From contig WLEB01000002.1 of the NCBI GenBank assembly GCA_009704505.1, forward strand, positions 27,344 to 91,343: a stretch of 64,000 bases of DNA. Reading direction: 5' to 3'. Origin of the DNA: Actinomycetota bacterium. GTDB taxonomy: Bacteria; Actinomycetota; Actinomycetes; Nanopelagicales; Nanopelagicaceae. The translations under genes and the position numbers were made by a program. Of this stretch, positions 17,783 to 25,714 are shown one piece after another. How positions within the stretch are numbered: position 1 is the stretch's first letter; each line of letters starts with the position of its first letter. The notes under the pieces are model-generated. The model worked only from the letters and a program-made list of their open reading frames with translations, made no database searches and had not been told where the DNA came from.

Positions 17783-17823
17783 ACGCTAGCGTGACACATG
17801 AGAAAAGGGGAAGAGGGTAGCCT
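17783..17823. promoter_or_regulatory. Divergent near-identical leaderless promoters of fadD and the SRPBCC gene
   Basis: The two start regions read TAGCGTTCTCCCATG (fadD, minus strand) and TAGCCTTCTCCCATG (SRPBCC gene, plus strand). They form an almost perfect inverted repeat with 53 bp between the start codons. The pabB start at 60240 has the same TAGCGTTCTCC stretch. Confidence 0.55.
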
Positions 17824-17829
17824 TCTCCC

Positions 17830-18267
17830 ATGAGCGAATTCAGTAAATCCACAGTAACAATCGAAGCACCGATCTCAGATATTCAAAAGACCCTCTCAGA
17901 GCTAGACAAATACCCTGAGTGGTCGACGCAGATTAAATCTGCTGAAAGCCTTGCAACCGATGATCAAGGTCGCATAACAAAAATTAAGATGAGCATTGAT
18001 GCCGGAATGATGAAGGATCGCGTTGTTCTAGATTACGACTGGAGCCAGGCGCCGGAGAAAATAATCTTCTCACTAGATGAGGCAGACCTACTGACCAGTA
18101 TGGATGGTGCCTACACATTCAAGAGCATCGATTCAGAGACAACAGAAGTTACTTATGAGTTAGGCGTCTCCCTATCTATGTCTATTCCAGACATGATGAG
18201 AAAGAAAGCTGAAAAGGCAACTATTGATGCTGCACTTGCTCAACTTAAATCACATCTAGAGGGCTGA
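17830..18267 (+). CDS. SRPBCC / polyketide-cyclase-like lipid-binding protein
   Basis: This soluble protein of 145 residues begins with KSTVTIEAPISDIQKTLSELDKYPEWSTQIKS, the usual opening strand and helix of the START/SRPBCC fold, and ends in a long helix ending at AALAQLKSHLEG. Such proteins bind lipids or other hydrophobic ligands in a central cavity, but the ligand is not predictable. In actinobacteria a gene of this type often precedes the ROK glucokinase gene, as here (4-bp gap). The ATG has TAGCCT with a 6-nt spacer. Confidence 0.82.
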   Translation: MSEFSKSTVTIEAPISDIQKTLSELDKYPEWSTQIKSAESLATDDQGRITKIKMSIDAGMMKDRVVLDYDWSQAPEKIIFSLDEADLLTSMDGAYTFKSIDSETTEVTYELGVSLSMSIPDMMRKKAEKATIDAALAQLKSHLEG

Positions 18268-18271
18268 GTTA

Positions 18272-19216
18272 GTGGGCTTATCGATCGGCATCGATGTCGG
18301 TGGAACGAAAGTTCTCGGAGGCGTTGTCGACGATAACGGAGTTGTCCTTGCCCGAGCAAGAAAAGATACGCCGCGACAGGGTGGAAAAGCCTTAACGCAA
18401 AGAATTGCCGAAACAGTTAAAGAGTTGATGGCCCAACATGATGTTGAATCAGTCGGAGTAAGTGCTGCAGGTTTTGTTTCATCTGATAGAAAAACAATGT
18501 TAGCAACACCAAATATTGCAGACTGGAATGATGTGGATCTTGACTTTGAGTTAAAATCATTAATCGATCTTCCAATTGTCATTGAAAACGATGCAAATGC
18601 TGCAGCATGGGGCGAAGCAAAATTTGGTGCTGGGCGCAATCAAAATCACATGATGATGCTTACTGTTGGTACTGGAATCGGTGGTGGGATCGTTGTAGAT
18701 GGCCAGCTCTATAGAGGCGCATTTGGTATTGCTGCAGAGTTTGGCCACATGCGCGTTGTTCCCGAAGGACATATCTGTGGTTGTGGCGCACGTGGTTGTT
18801 TTGAACAATATGCATCCGGAAATGCATTACTTCGACATGCTCGTGAAGCAATAAATGCCAGTCCTGAAGTAGCTCGGAATCTTTTATCACGAGGTGATGG
18901 CACTGTTGCGGGCCTTACTGGTCAAATCATCACTCAGGCAGCACAGGAGGCAGACCCAATTGCACTTGCAGCATTTAACACAACTGGGCAATGGCTTGGA
19001 GCCGGAATAGCATCCCTTGCAGTTTTATTGGATCCAGAATGCATTGTCATCGGGGGAGGAGTCATTGATGCTGGCGAGATTTTACTTGCGCCAACTCGTG
19101 AATCTCTTGAGAGAACAATGCCCTTTGCTGGAAAGCATCCATACCCAGAGCTAATCGCTGCAGAACTTGGCAATGATGCAGGATTAGTTGGAGTTGCAGA
19201 TTTAGCGAGAGTTTAG
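18272..19216 (+). CDS. glk: ROK-family glucokinase
   Basis: This sugar kinase of 314 residues phosphorylates glucose at the start of glycolysis. It has the ATP-binding GIDVGGTKVLGGV, the catalytic base in ENDANAAAWGE, LTVGTGIGGGIV, and the ROK zinc motif HICGCGARGCFEQYASG. The GTG start at 18272 lies 4 bp after the SRPBCC stop, so the two genes form an operon. ATP-dependent glucose kinase is the likeliest role; related ROK proteins use other hexoses or polyphosphate. Confidence 0.9.
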   Translation: MGLSIGIDVGGTKVLGGVVDDNGVVLARARKDTPRQGGKALTQRIAETVKELMAQHDVESVGVSAAGFVSSDRKTMLATPNIADWNDVDLDFELKSLIDLPIVIENDANAAAWGEAKFGAGRNQNHMMMLTVGTGIGGGIVVDGQLYRGAFGIAAEFGHMRVVPEGHICGCGARGCFEQYASGNALLRHAREAINASPEVARNLLSRGDGTVAGLTGQIITQAAQEADPIALAAFNTTGQWLGAGIASLAVLLDPECIVIGGGVIDAGEILLAPTRESLERTMPFAGKHPYPELIAAELGNDAGLVGVADLARV

Positions 19217-19260
19217 TTACTCAAGAAACTGGCTGCTATTTTTGAATAACAGTAAATGTT

Positions 19261-19545
19261 TTAAAGATTTACGCCATCATCTTCGCGATACGGACGATTA
19301 AACCAACGTTTAATCGCAACCTTTGCAGAGCGAAACAAATCAATTGGATTAGCACCTGGGGGATTTGGTTGAGCAAAACCTTCATCTAAGTTCTGGCCCT
19401 CTATTTTTTCGATTCGTTCCAGATCATCTAGGTAAGTATTCGGTGTCGATTCATCTAAGGACAGTCCGGAAACTATTGAGTCAAATTCTGAACGGATCAG
19501 ATCCTCTTCATCGAACTCATCAGGGCTTTTTCCATGCTCATTCAC
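19261..19545 (-). CDS. Small acidic protein of unknown function
   Basis: The product of this 94-residue gene is strongly acidic over the first 60 residues (DEFDEEDLIRSEFD) and more basic near the end (AKVAIKRWFNRPYRED). No signal peptide, membrane helix or known motif is visible, and I do not recognise the family. The frame starts at GTG with GGAGG almost touching the start codon. It lies between the glucokinase and acyltransferase genes on the opposite strand. The biased composition suggests a flexible protein that binds a basic partner or nucleic-acid-bound protein, but that is speculation. Confidence 0.6.
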   Translation of the reverse strand: MNEHGKSPDEFDEEDLIRSEFDSIVSGLSLDESTPNTYLDDLERIEKIEGQNLDEGFAQPNPPGANPIDLFRSAKVAIKRWFNRPYREDDGVNL

Positions 19546-19589
19546 CCTCCGATGGTGTCATAACTGCCAATAGACAGTAAATTGTCCCC

Positions 19590-20282
19590 GTGCTGAACAA
19601 CTTGCCATACGGAGCTCTACGCGCATTTTTAACTCCCTTTCTCATGCTTGCCTTTCGGCCAAAGGTTCGGGGCCTGCGAAACGTTCCGGCAAAGGGTCCT
19701 TTGATTATTGCCTCCAATCACCTCTCCTTTAGTGATTCGATTTTCATGCCAATGGTTGTTCCCCGCAAAGTAACTTTTCTAGCCAAAAGTGAATACTTCA
19801 CTTCACCTGGGCCAAAAGGCTTATTAAAGAAGTTAACTTTCATCGCTTTGGGTCAAGTCCCTGTAGATCGCTCCGGTGGGCGCCGCAGTGAAGCAGCCCT
19901 GATAACTGGACTGAAAGTTTTATCAGATGGTGCATGCCTTGGTATCTATCCAGAGGGAACAAGATCACCTGACGGCAGACTGTATAAAGCACGTACAGGA
20001 ATTGCCCGACTTGCAATTGAATCAGGCGCCCCAGTTGTTCCAGTGGCGATGTTTGATACTGACAAAATTCAACCAACTGGGCAAGTAGTGCCAAATGTAA
20101 AAAGAGTGGGAATGAGTTTTGGAGAACCTATGTACTTTGAAGGTGATCCAACAGATTTAGAACATCTAAGAAATGTCGCAGATACGATCATGAAAGCAAT
20201 AGGTGAGCTTTCTGGGCAAGAGTACGTTGATACATATGCCCCAAAAAAGGCCAGACTTGAAAAAACTGAGGACGAGGATTAA
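19590..20282 (+). CDS. plsC: 1-acyl-sn-glycerol-3-phosphate acyltransferase (PlsC family)
   Basis: This membrane-associated acyltransferase of 230 residues has the catalytic HX4D motif (NHLSFSD, near 43) and the glycerol-phosphate-binding YPEGTRSPDG (near 121). It should convert lysophosphatidate to phosphatidate in phospholipid synthesis. The GTG start is preceded by TAAATT with a 6-nt spacer. It is the first of two PlsC-type genes in the window. It converges on the nuclease gene with 35 bp between stops and no obvious terminator. Confidence 0.88.
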   Translation: MLNNLPYGALRAFLTPFLMLAFRPKVRGLRNVPAKGPLIIASNHLSFSDSIFMPMVVPRKVTFLAKSEYFTSPGPKGLLKKLTFIALGQVPVDRSGGRRSEAALITGLKVLSDGACLGIYPEGTRSPDGRLYKARTGIARLAIESGAPVVPVAMFDTDKIQPTGQVVPNVKRVGMSFGEPMYFEGDPTDLEHLRNVADTIMKAIGELSGQEYVDTYAPKKARLEKTEDED

Positions 20283-20317
20283 TCCAGTTCGGTGAAAAGT
20301 AGCGGACTAAACAAGAG

Positions 20318-20995
20318 TTAATTCAGGGCGTTTCGAGCAACTAGATAGTTACAGGTTGCACACTCTGCCCCTGGTTCAGGAAGTTCGCCTTCGAGCACAG
20401 TTATAAACTCACCGATTACCTTTAAGAAATTCTCTTGGTCTCTTTCAACTGGAATGTATTTCTGAAAGACACCAAAACCATAATCTTCGACTGAGGCTCC
20501 AATTGCATGTGTTGGCTTCCAAACGAGCAAGCCCATTGAAGCAACTGTTTGCCCCTTTCCAGCTGCTGGATTTTCTAGAGAATAGGCATAAGCCTCGAGT
20601 TGTGGCGAATAGAACTGACCGGTATCTCTTTGGCTATCAGAGACTTTGCAGTCGATTAAACCGATGGTGCCATCCTCATTGGTTGAAACCAGATCGTATT
20701 TACCTAGAATTCTCCATCGCGTTTCAACGCCATTAACAACCAAGGGCTTACTTTTTACCCATTCGCCCCACTTGGTAACTGTCCCAGGGCGAAGTGAGGA
20801 ATCAATCGTTGGCATATCGGCGCCTTGAAAGTGCTCCTCTTGAAGAGCTGCCATTGTTCCCACTAAGGGAAAAGCGCCAGGCATGATTACTTTGTACCAG
20901 TACTTGATCCACAGACACCTTTTGCAGGTAGATAGGCCAAAAGTTAGGTCTGAAGGGGAGATGTTTTCGCGGGCGGGCTTTGCAGGTTTGATCAT
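20318..20995 (-). CDS. Stand-alone RecB-type PD-(D/E)XK nuclease with putative Fe-S cysteines
   Basis: This 225-residue protein has the features of the RecB/Cas4 nuclease family: D101 in GKYDLV, D115 and K117 in IDCK, and a QxxxY motif (QLEAYAY, from Q132). Paired cysteines lie near each end (CKRC, C24/C27; CATC, C212/C215), an arrangement that could hold a [4Fe-4S] cluster as in Cas4 and AddB. No helicase, CRISPR or restriction gene is adjacent, so the role is unknown; DNA repair or end processing is plausible. An AAGGAG ribosome binding site lies 9 nt before the ATG. Confidence 0.78.
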   Translation of the reverse strand: MIKPAKPARENISPSDLTFGLSTCKRCLWIKYWYKVIMPGAFPLVGTMAALQEEHFQGADMPTIDSSLRPGTVTKWGEWVKSKPLVVNGVETRWRILGKYDLVSTNEDGTIGLIDCKVSDSQRDTGQFYSPQLEAYAYSLENPAAGKGQTVASMGLLVWKPTHAIGASVEDYGFGVFQKYIPVERDQENFLKVIGEFITVLEGELPEPGAECATCNYLVARNALN

Positions 20996-21066
20996 GGCCT
21001 AATTCTCCTTGTAAACACTGACATGGCTGAAAAGGTCCCAGGTTTACCCCTTTGGGCGCGCCCAAG

Positions 21067-21095
21067 TTGCCTCCTGCGCCTATATCCGATTAGAT
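21067..21095 (+). promoter_or_regulatory. Candidate promoter of the padR-ino1 operon
   Basis: TTGCCT (21067-21072) and TTAGAT (21090-21095) are separated by 17 bp. The expected transcription start near 21102 falls at the edge of the palindromic operator. Confidence 0.5.
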
Positions 21096-21104
21096 TACGC
21101 ATCA

Positions 21105-21123
21105 ATGTATCCATTCGATACAT
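21105..21123 (+). promoter_or_regulatory. Palindromic operator of the PadR-type regulator
   Basis: ATGTATC-CATTC-GATACAT is a perfect inverted repeat. The ATGT...ACAT ends are the hallmark of PadR-family binding sites. It sits just downstream of the candidate promoter and about 70 bp before the padR start codon, ideal for autorepression and control of ino1. Confidence 0.75.
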
Positions 21124-21193
21124 CTTACGGAGTAGTTTTTGGGCTTACAGGCTCAACAAATCATGGGATGAAGTCAGGGAAAGGCAGGTCACG

Positions 21194-21724
21194 ATGCGCT
21201 CGCGTTCTGAGTCTCTCGAATTTGCCCTCCTTGGATTGCTCTCCCAAAGTCCACTTCATGGCTATGAACTGCGAAAGCGAATGGGGGCGATCTTTGGACC
21301 TTTCCGCGCACTCTCATTCTCCGTTCTCTATCCGCAGCTTCGCCGAATGATGGAAGCTGGGTTGATTGCGGAGTCGACCGTTGAATCAACTTCTCGCCGA
21401 TCACGCATTGTCTATGCGATTACCGATCTTGGTGCTCGCAAGTTTGCATCGCTGACCGAATCAGTAACACCAGAGACTTGGGAAGATGAAGGATTTGAAA
21501 TTCGTTTTGCATTTTTTGGACCAACCTCTGCAAAGAACAGAGTGAGAATTCTTGAGGGACGTCATCGTCGCCTTAAGGAGAAAGCAGAAATCCTTCGTGG
21601 TGAACTCGAGAAGTCACCCGTTGGAATCGATAAATATCTAGAAGAGTGGCGACGTCACTCACTGGAATCAGCCGATAGAGAGATCGCTTGGCTGGAAGAC
21701 ATGATCAAAACCGAGAGGAAATAG
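21194..21724 (+). CDS. PadR family transcriptional regulator
   Basis: The real protein is 176 residues starting at [16 protein letters not shown]. The ORF track extends to 21023, but that extension would cross the promoter and operator and is not PadR-like. The winged-helix domain (about 5-85) includes [10 protein letters not shown] and [16 protein letters not shown], followed by a Vir_AT-type C-terminal helical dimerisation region. The ino1 gene begins 1 bp after its stop codon, and this PadR-ino1 pair is conserved in actinobacteria (Rv0047c-Rv0046c). It probably represses its own operon and so controls inositol synthesis. Confidence 0.92.
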   Translation: MRSRSESLEFALLGLLSQSPLHGYELRKRMGAIFGPFRALSFSVLYPQLRRMMEAGLIAESTVESTSRRSRIVYAITDLGARKFASLTESVTPETWEDEGFEIRFAFFGPTSAKNRVRILEGRHRRLKEKAEILRGELEKSPVGIDKYLEEWRRHSLESADREIAWLEDMIKTERK

Positions 21725-21725
21725 A

Positions 21726-22823
21726 GTGAATATCACAACCGGTAAAGGCGACATCCGTGTTGCAATCGTTGGCGTTGGAAACTGCGCTAACTCATTAGTT
21801 CAAGGTGTCGAGTACTACAAAGACGCCGCTTTAGACCAAGAGATCCCGGGTCTTATGCATGCAGTTGTTGGGGGATATCACATCTCCAGCGTTAAGTTTG
21901 TTGCAGCATTTGATGTTGATGCTAAGAAAGTGGGACTTGATCTCGCAGAAGCAATCTGGGCAAGTGAAAATAACACAATCAAATTTAGTAACGTAGCAAA
22001 GACTGGTGTCCCAGTTCTTCGCGGAGTTACAAACGATGGGCTAGGAAAGTACTACAAGGAGACCATTAAGGAATCTGATGCACCAGCGGTAGATGTTGTT
22101 AAGGTGCTAAAAGATGAAGCAGTAGACGTTGTTATCTGCTACCTACCAGTGGGCTCTGAAGTTGCTGCAAAGTACTATGCACAATGCGCAATTGATGCAG
22201 GATGTGCATTCGTAAACGCACTTCCAGTATTTATCGCCTCTGATCCAGTATGGGAAAAGAAGTTTGCTGATGCAGGACTTCCAATTGTTGGAGATGACAT
22301 CAAGAGCCAAGTTGGTGCGACTATCACTCACCGCATTATGGCAAAACTCTTCCAAGATCGCGGCGTACACCTAGATCGCACCTACCAATTAAACGTTGGC
22401 GGAAATATGGATTTCAAGAACATGCTCGAGCGTGATCGCCTTGAATCTAAGAAGATCTCTAAGACCAACTCTGTAACATCTCAGTTAGATCATGACCTAG
22501 GTGAGAAGAACGTTCACATCGGACCTTCTGACTACATTCCTTGGTTAGATGATCGCAAGTGGGCCTATGTTCGCCTCGAGGGTCGCGCTTTCGGAGATGT
22601 CCCACTAAACCTTGAATACAAGTTGGAAGTATGGGATTCACCTAACTCTGCAGGTGTCATCATTGATGCACTTCGCTGCGCAAAAATCGGCTTGGATCGC
22701 AAGATTGGGGGAGCTCTGCTCTCACCATCTAGCTACTTCATGAAGACTCCACCAACTCAGTACACAGATGAAGCAGCCCACAACAAGGTTGAAGATTTCA
22801 TTGCTGGGAAATTAGATCGCTAA
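21726..22823 (+). CDS. ino1: Inositol-3-phosphate synthase
   Basis: This NAD-dependent enzyme of 365 residues converts glucose-6-phosphate to 1D-myo-inositol-3-phosphate, the entry to phosphatidylinositol, PIMs and mycothiol. It has the Rossmann motif [13 protein letters not shown] near residue 16, the actinobacterial-type core [15 protein letters not shown] and [22 protein letters not shown], and [15 protein letters not shown] near the end. The start is GTG with a GAGAGGAAA ribosome binding site inside the padR tail. The operon ends at a strong terminator 50 bp downstream. Confidence 0.97.
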   Translation: MNITTGKGDIRVAIVGVGNCANSLVQGVEYYKDAALDQEIPGLMHAVVGGYHISSVKFVAAFDVDAKKVGLDLAEAIWASENNTIKFSNVAKTGVPVLRGVTNDGLGKYYKETIKESDAPAVDVVKVLKDEAVDVVICYLPVGSEVAAKYYAQCAIDAGCAFVNALPVFIASDPVWEKKFADAGLPIVGDDIKSQVGATITHRIMAKLFQDRGVHLDRTYQLNVGGNMDFKNMLERDRLESKKISKTNSVTSQLDHDLGEKNVHIGPSDYIPWLDDRKWAYVRLEGRAFGDVPLNLEYKLEVWDSPNSAGVIIDALRCAKIGLDRKIGGALLSPSSYFMKTPPTQYTDEAAHNKVEDFIAGKLDR

Positions 22824-22873
22824 ATACAAAAACTAAAGTAGTCACATCTACTTTATAAATCTCCTCTCTATAG

Positions 22874-22905
22874 AAAAAGCCCCCGGCAATAACCGGGGGC
22901 TTTTT
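22874..22905. terminator. Strong bidirectional intrinsic terminator after ino1
   Basis: A 13-bp perfect stem (AAAAAGCCCCCGG / CCGGGGGCTTTTT) has a 6-nt loop and T-tracts on both strands. It ends the padR-ino1 operon and also the convergent membrane-protein gene. Confidence 0.95.
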
Positions 22906-22932
22906 CTTTAACCACTCACGGAGAGTTGAGGG

Positions 22933-23511
22933 TTAAATCGTCGCTTCTATAGGAGTGCGACGAAGGTGAACAAATCCTGCTATTGCTAAGAGAAGAAACA
23001 ATAAACCGGCGGCAAAGGCTGCAATCGCTGCATAACCAGCAATTACTCCCATAGTTCCAAAGGCATATGCCTGAAGCAGCATTCCGCGAAGAGTGTTTCC
23101 CATAAACAAAGTTTGGCGAAGATCTGCATACTTTGTAATCGTCGCAACATCAGTACTTCCCCCACGGACTAATCCCATATATGTCCCTGATACTTCAGAG
23201 TATGTGGAAGGTTTACCTGTAACGGCGATAGATGAGCCTTTCATGTGTTCCCAGATATAAAGGTCTGAGTAATCGCGGGCCATTTCACCAGTGTTGACTG
23301 TTTTACCTGCCCATTTTGTGAGCTGTTCTTTTGTATCTGCAGGCAAACTATCTTCCGCAGGAAATGCAATATTCTGATTTTCCAGTTGGGTTTTTACACT
23401 CTCATTTGCAAATGAGGCTCCAAAATTAAGAAGTCCTGCAAATGTGAACAAAAGAAGTGCAAGTCCAAGTCCAACATAAGAAACAATCTTGTCAAAAGTT
23501 CTACGATTCAT
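22933..23511 (-). CDS. Actinobacterial membrane protein of unknown function
   Basis: This protein of 192 residues has an N-terminal transmembrane helix (about 10-32), an external segment of ~100 residues rich in polar residues (LPADTKEQLTKWAG, GSTDVATITKYADLRQ), and two C-terminal transmembrane helices ending in a short basic tail. The topology places the middle domain outside the membrane. I do not recognise a functional family. The ORF track begins at an ATG at 23526, but AAGGAG covers that codon and is correctly spaced from the ATG at 23511. The leader upstream can fold into nested stems. Confidence 0.75.
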   Translation of the reverse strand: MNRRTFDKIVSYVGLGLALLLFTFAGLLNFGASFANESVKTQLENQNIAFPAEDSLPADTKEQLTKWAGKTVNTGEMARDYSDLYIWEHMKGSSIAVTGKPSTYSEVSGTYMGLVRGGSTDVATITKYADLRQTLFMGNTLRGMLLQAYAFGTMGVIAGYAAIAAFAAGLLFLLLAIAGFVHLRRTPIEATI

Positions 23512-23526
23512 CTTTCTCTCCTTCAT

Positions 23527-23592
23527 AGGTTGTTTTCAAAAACATTGATCGAAGCGATCAACACAGCCCATGTTTACTAGGCCCAACAACCT
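23527..23592 (-). promoter_or_regulatory. Nested inverted repeats in the 5' leader of the membrane-protein gene
   Basis: Three nested perfect complements are present: AGGTTGTT (23527-23534) with AACAACCT (23585-23592), AAACAT (23540-23545) with ATGTTT (23570-23575), and TTGATCG (23545-23551) with CGATCAA (23555-23561). The structure ends a few bases from the ribosome binding site, so it may be a cis-acting RNA element; a DNA operator is the alternative. The rest of the ~210-bp spacer also contains GAGTG-TCTG-CACTC. Confidence 0.5.
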
Positions 23593-23737
23593 TTAAATTG
23601 AAATTTAGGTGGGGTTAGCACTCGCAGATGAGCGCATGAGTGTCTGCACTCAATCTCCGTGCGGAATTAGGTAAAGAGCTATTGGTTATAACGGCGAGTA
23701 AAAATCTGAATACAAAATAAATTAAACCTAAATGAAC

Positions 23738-24058
23738 CTAGTCAATATGTCGATTACACATTCCTTGACCATCAGGACCAACCTCAAAATGGCTACATGG
23801 CATATTCAACTTATCAAAGGCTTGGTCGCCATAGTGAGCTCGATATGCCAGGGCAAGCAAAACCCGTAAGTTCGTTTCGGAATCGGATTTAATTCCAAAA
23901 ACCTGCGCACTTCGACTCACAGTATTTTCGATCACTTTTTCATTGTGTGAGGTCTCGGTTGCAATCACAGCATTTGATTTGCCCTCACAAAGTAGTTCCA
24001 GTACAAGCCTTTCAAAAGGAGTTAACTCTCTTGTTGAAATTCTGATATTTCTGACCAT
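23738..24058 (-). CDS. Small LuxR-type helix-turn-helix protein
   Basis: This protein of 106 residues has a LuxR/GerE HTH domain in its first ~70 residues (LTPFERLVLELLCEGKSNAVIATETSHNEKVIENTVSR, in two parts) but no receiver or sensor domain. The C-terminal tail has two Cys/His groups (PCSHF and MCNRH), which could bind a metal. It is likely a DNA-binding regulator. An AAGGGG ribosome binding site lies 8 nt before the ATG. Its neighbour on the same strand is the membrane-protein gene, but a ~210-bp spacer separates them, so co-transcription is uncertain. Confidence 0.78.
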   Translation of the reverse strand: MVRNIRISTRELTPFERLVLELLCEGKSNAVIATETSHNEKVIENTVSRSAQVFGIKSDSETNLRVLLALAYRAHYGDQAFDKLNMPCSHFEVGPDGQGMCNRHID

Positions 24059-24131
24059 AAGTAGTGCCCCTTTCTGCCTCTTAGACAGTATCTTCCTTTT
24101 TTTTGCCTAAGTCACCCCATAAGATAGGCCA

Positions 24132-24875
24132 ATGAGTGAAATCTTGAGAAAGCAAGAAGGCAATATCCTCGTTTTAAGTTTTAATCGGCCCGCAAAGATG
24201 AATGCTCTGACTCGATCAATGTATGCAGGCTTGGCAACAGGACTCAATGAGGCTGCGGGGGATTTTGGGATCAGAGCTGTGATCTTGACCAGTGAAGATC
24301 AACACTTCACTGCAGGAAACGATATTTCAGATTTTATGAACAACCCACCTACGAGTGAATCCTCTGAAGTTTCGCAGTTCCTTGAATCTTTGCTCAATTT
24401 TCCTAAGCCACTAATTGCAGCAGTAAAGGGCAATGCAGTCGGCGTAGGAACAACGATGTTGCTTCATTGCGATGTTGTAGTTGCCAGTCCTTCGGCCAAG
24501 TTTTCGATGCCCTTTGCATCGCTAGGTTTAGTGCCAGAGGCAGGATCAAGTTTTCTTTTCCCACAGTTAGTTGGTTATCAAAGAGCTGCTCGAATCTTTA
24601 TGACAGGGGAGAGCTTTGATGCACCATCAGCGGTGGAAATGGGTTTGGTTACTTCAATTGAAAACGACCCTATTAATGAAGCCATGAAAATTGCGCAGCA
24701 AATTGCAGAACAGCCTCCGCAAGCGATCATTAATACAAAGGCGCTTCTTAAAGCCAAATCACATGACGCAGTTGCTGCAGTCATGAAAGCTGAATTTGAA
24801 ATCTTTGCAATGTCTCTTCAATCCGAAGAAGCCATGGAAGCTTTCATGAAATTTATGTCTAAGAAGGGTAAGTAA
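24132..24875 (+). CDS. Enoyl-CoA hydratase/isomerase family protein
   Basis: This crotonase-fold protein of 247 residues has the oxyanion-hole motifs HFTAGNDISDF (near 60) and GNAVGVGTTMLLHCDVV (near 105), followed by FASLGLVPEAGSSFLFP with the catalytic glutamate region. It should hydrate or isomerise enoyl-CoA thioesters in lipid or amino-acid breakdown. TAAGAT lies 6 nt before the ATG. The SDR gene starts on its last base (TAATG), so the two form a tight operon probably used in one pathway. Confidence 0.88.
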   Translation: MSEILRKQEGNILVLSFNRPAKMNALTRSMYAGLATGLNEAAGDFGIRAVILTSEDQHFTAGNDISDFMNNPPTSESSEVSQFLESLLNFPKPLIAAVKGNAVGVGTTMLLHCDVVVASPSAKFSMPFASLGLVPEAGSSFLFPQLVGYQRAARIFMTGESFDAPSAVEMGLVTSIENDPINEAMKIAQQIAEQPPQAIINTKALLKAKSHDAVAAVMKAEFEIFAMSLQSEEAMEAFMKFMSKKGK

Positions 24876-25705
24876 TGTCTCTATCAGGAAAACGCATCTT
24901 CATAACTGGCGGTTCACGTGGAATAGGTCTTGCAATTGCATTAAGGGCGGCAGCAGATGGAGCCTCAATTGCTATCGCAGCAAAAACAGCGGATCCAAAT
25001 CCAAAACTACCTGGAACTATTTTTACTGCCGCAGCCGAGATTGAGGCAGCTGGCGGTAAAGCACTGGCCCTTCAATGTGACATACGTGATGAGGTGGCAA
25101 TTGAAGAGGCGATAAAGAAAACAGCAGATGCATTTGGTGGAATTGATATTGTAATTAACAATGCAAGTGCTATTAACCTCACCAAAACTGATCAGACACC
25201 TGCCAAACGATTTGATTTAATGTTTGATGTAAACGTTCGAGGTACTTTCCTTACTTCACAAGCAGCTCTTCCGCACCTACGACAGTCGGCAAAGGATGGC
25301 AGAAACCCACACATTCTTAATCTTTCACCTCCGTTATCAATGAAACCAATCTGGTTTAAAAATCATGTTGCATACACCATGGCAAAATATGGAATGAGTA
25401 TGTGTGTTCTGGGCATGGCAGAAGAGTTCAAACGCGATGGGATTGCGGTAAATGCTCTTTGGCCGCGAACTGTGATCGATACTGCAGCTCTTCAAATGAT
25501 TCCAGGAATAGACGCATTGGCTGGTCGAACCCCACAGATTCTTGCAGATGCAGCGCACATCATCTTAAATAGAGATTCAAAAGAGTGCACAGGAAATTTC
25601 TTTGTCGATGATCTACTTCTAGCAAGTGAAGGAATTACTGATCTCGAGAAATACTCAGTTACTCCAGGCACTACTGATTTCCTACTCGATTTCTTTTTAG
25701 ACTAA
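24875..25705 (+). CDS. Short-chain dehydrogenase/reductase (HSDL2-like)
   Basis: This NAD(P)-dependent SDR of 276 residues has the cofactor motif ITGGSRGIGLAIA, the NNAS motif in VINNASAINLT, and the catalytic Ser/Tyr/Lys in NLSPPLS and YTMAKYGM. IAAKTADPNPKLPGTI is the signature insertion of the HSDL2-like subgroup, which is linked to fatty-acid metabolism. It is translationally coupled to the enoyl-CoA hydratase gene by a 1-nt overlap. The precise substrate is unknown. Confidence 0.88.
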   Translation: MSLSGKRIFITGGSRGIGLAIALRAAADGASIAIAAKTADPNPKLPGTIFTAAAEIEAAGGKALALQCDIRDEVAIEEAIKKTADAFGGIDIVINNASAINLTKTDQTPAKRFDLMFDVNVRGTFLTSQAALPHLRQSAKDGRNPHILNLSPPLSMKPIWFKNHVAYTMAKYGMSMCVLGMAEEFKRDGIAVNALWPRTVIDTAALQMIPGIDALAGRTPQILADAAHIILNRDSKECTGNFFVDDLLLASEGITDLEKYSVTPGTTDFLLDFFLD

Positions 25706-25714
25706 ACTCAACAT

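Noticed and set aside
21023-21193. N-terminal extension of PadR in the ORF track
   Set aside because: It would translate the promoter and operator region. The PadR domain begins at 21194.
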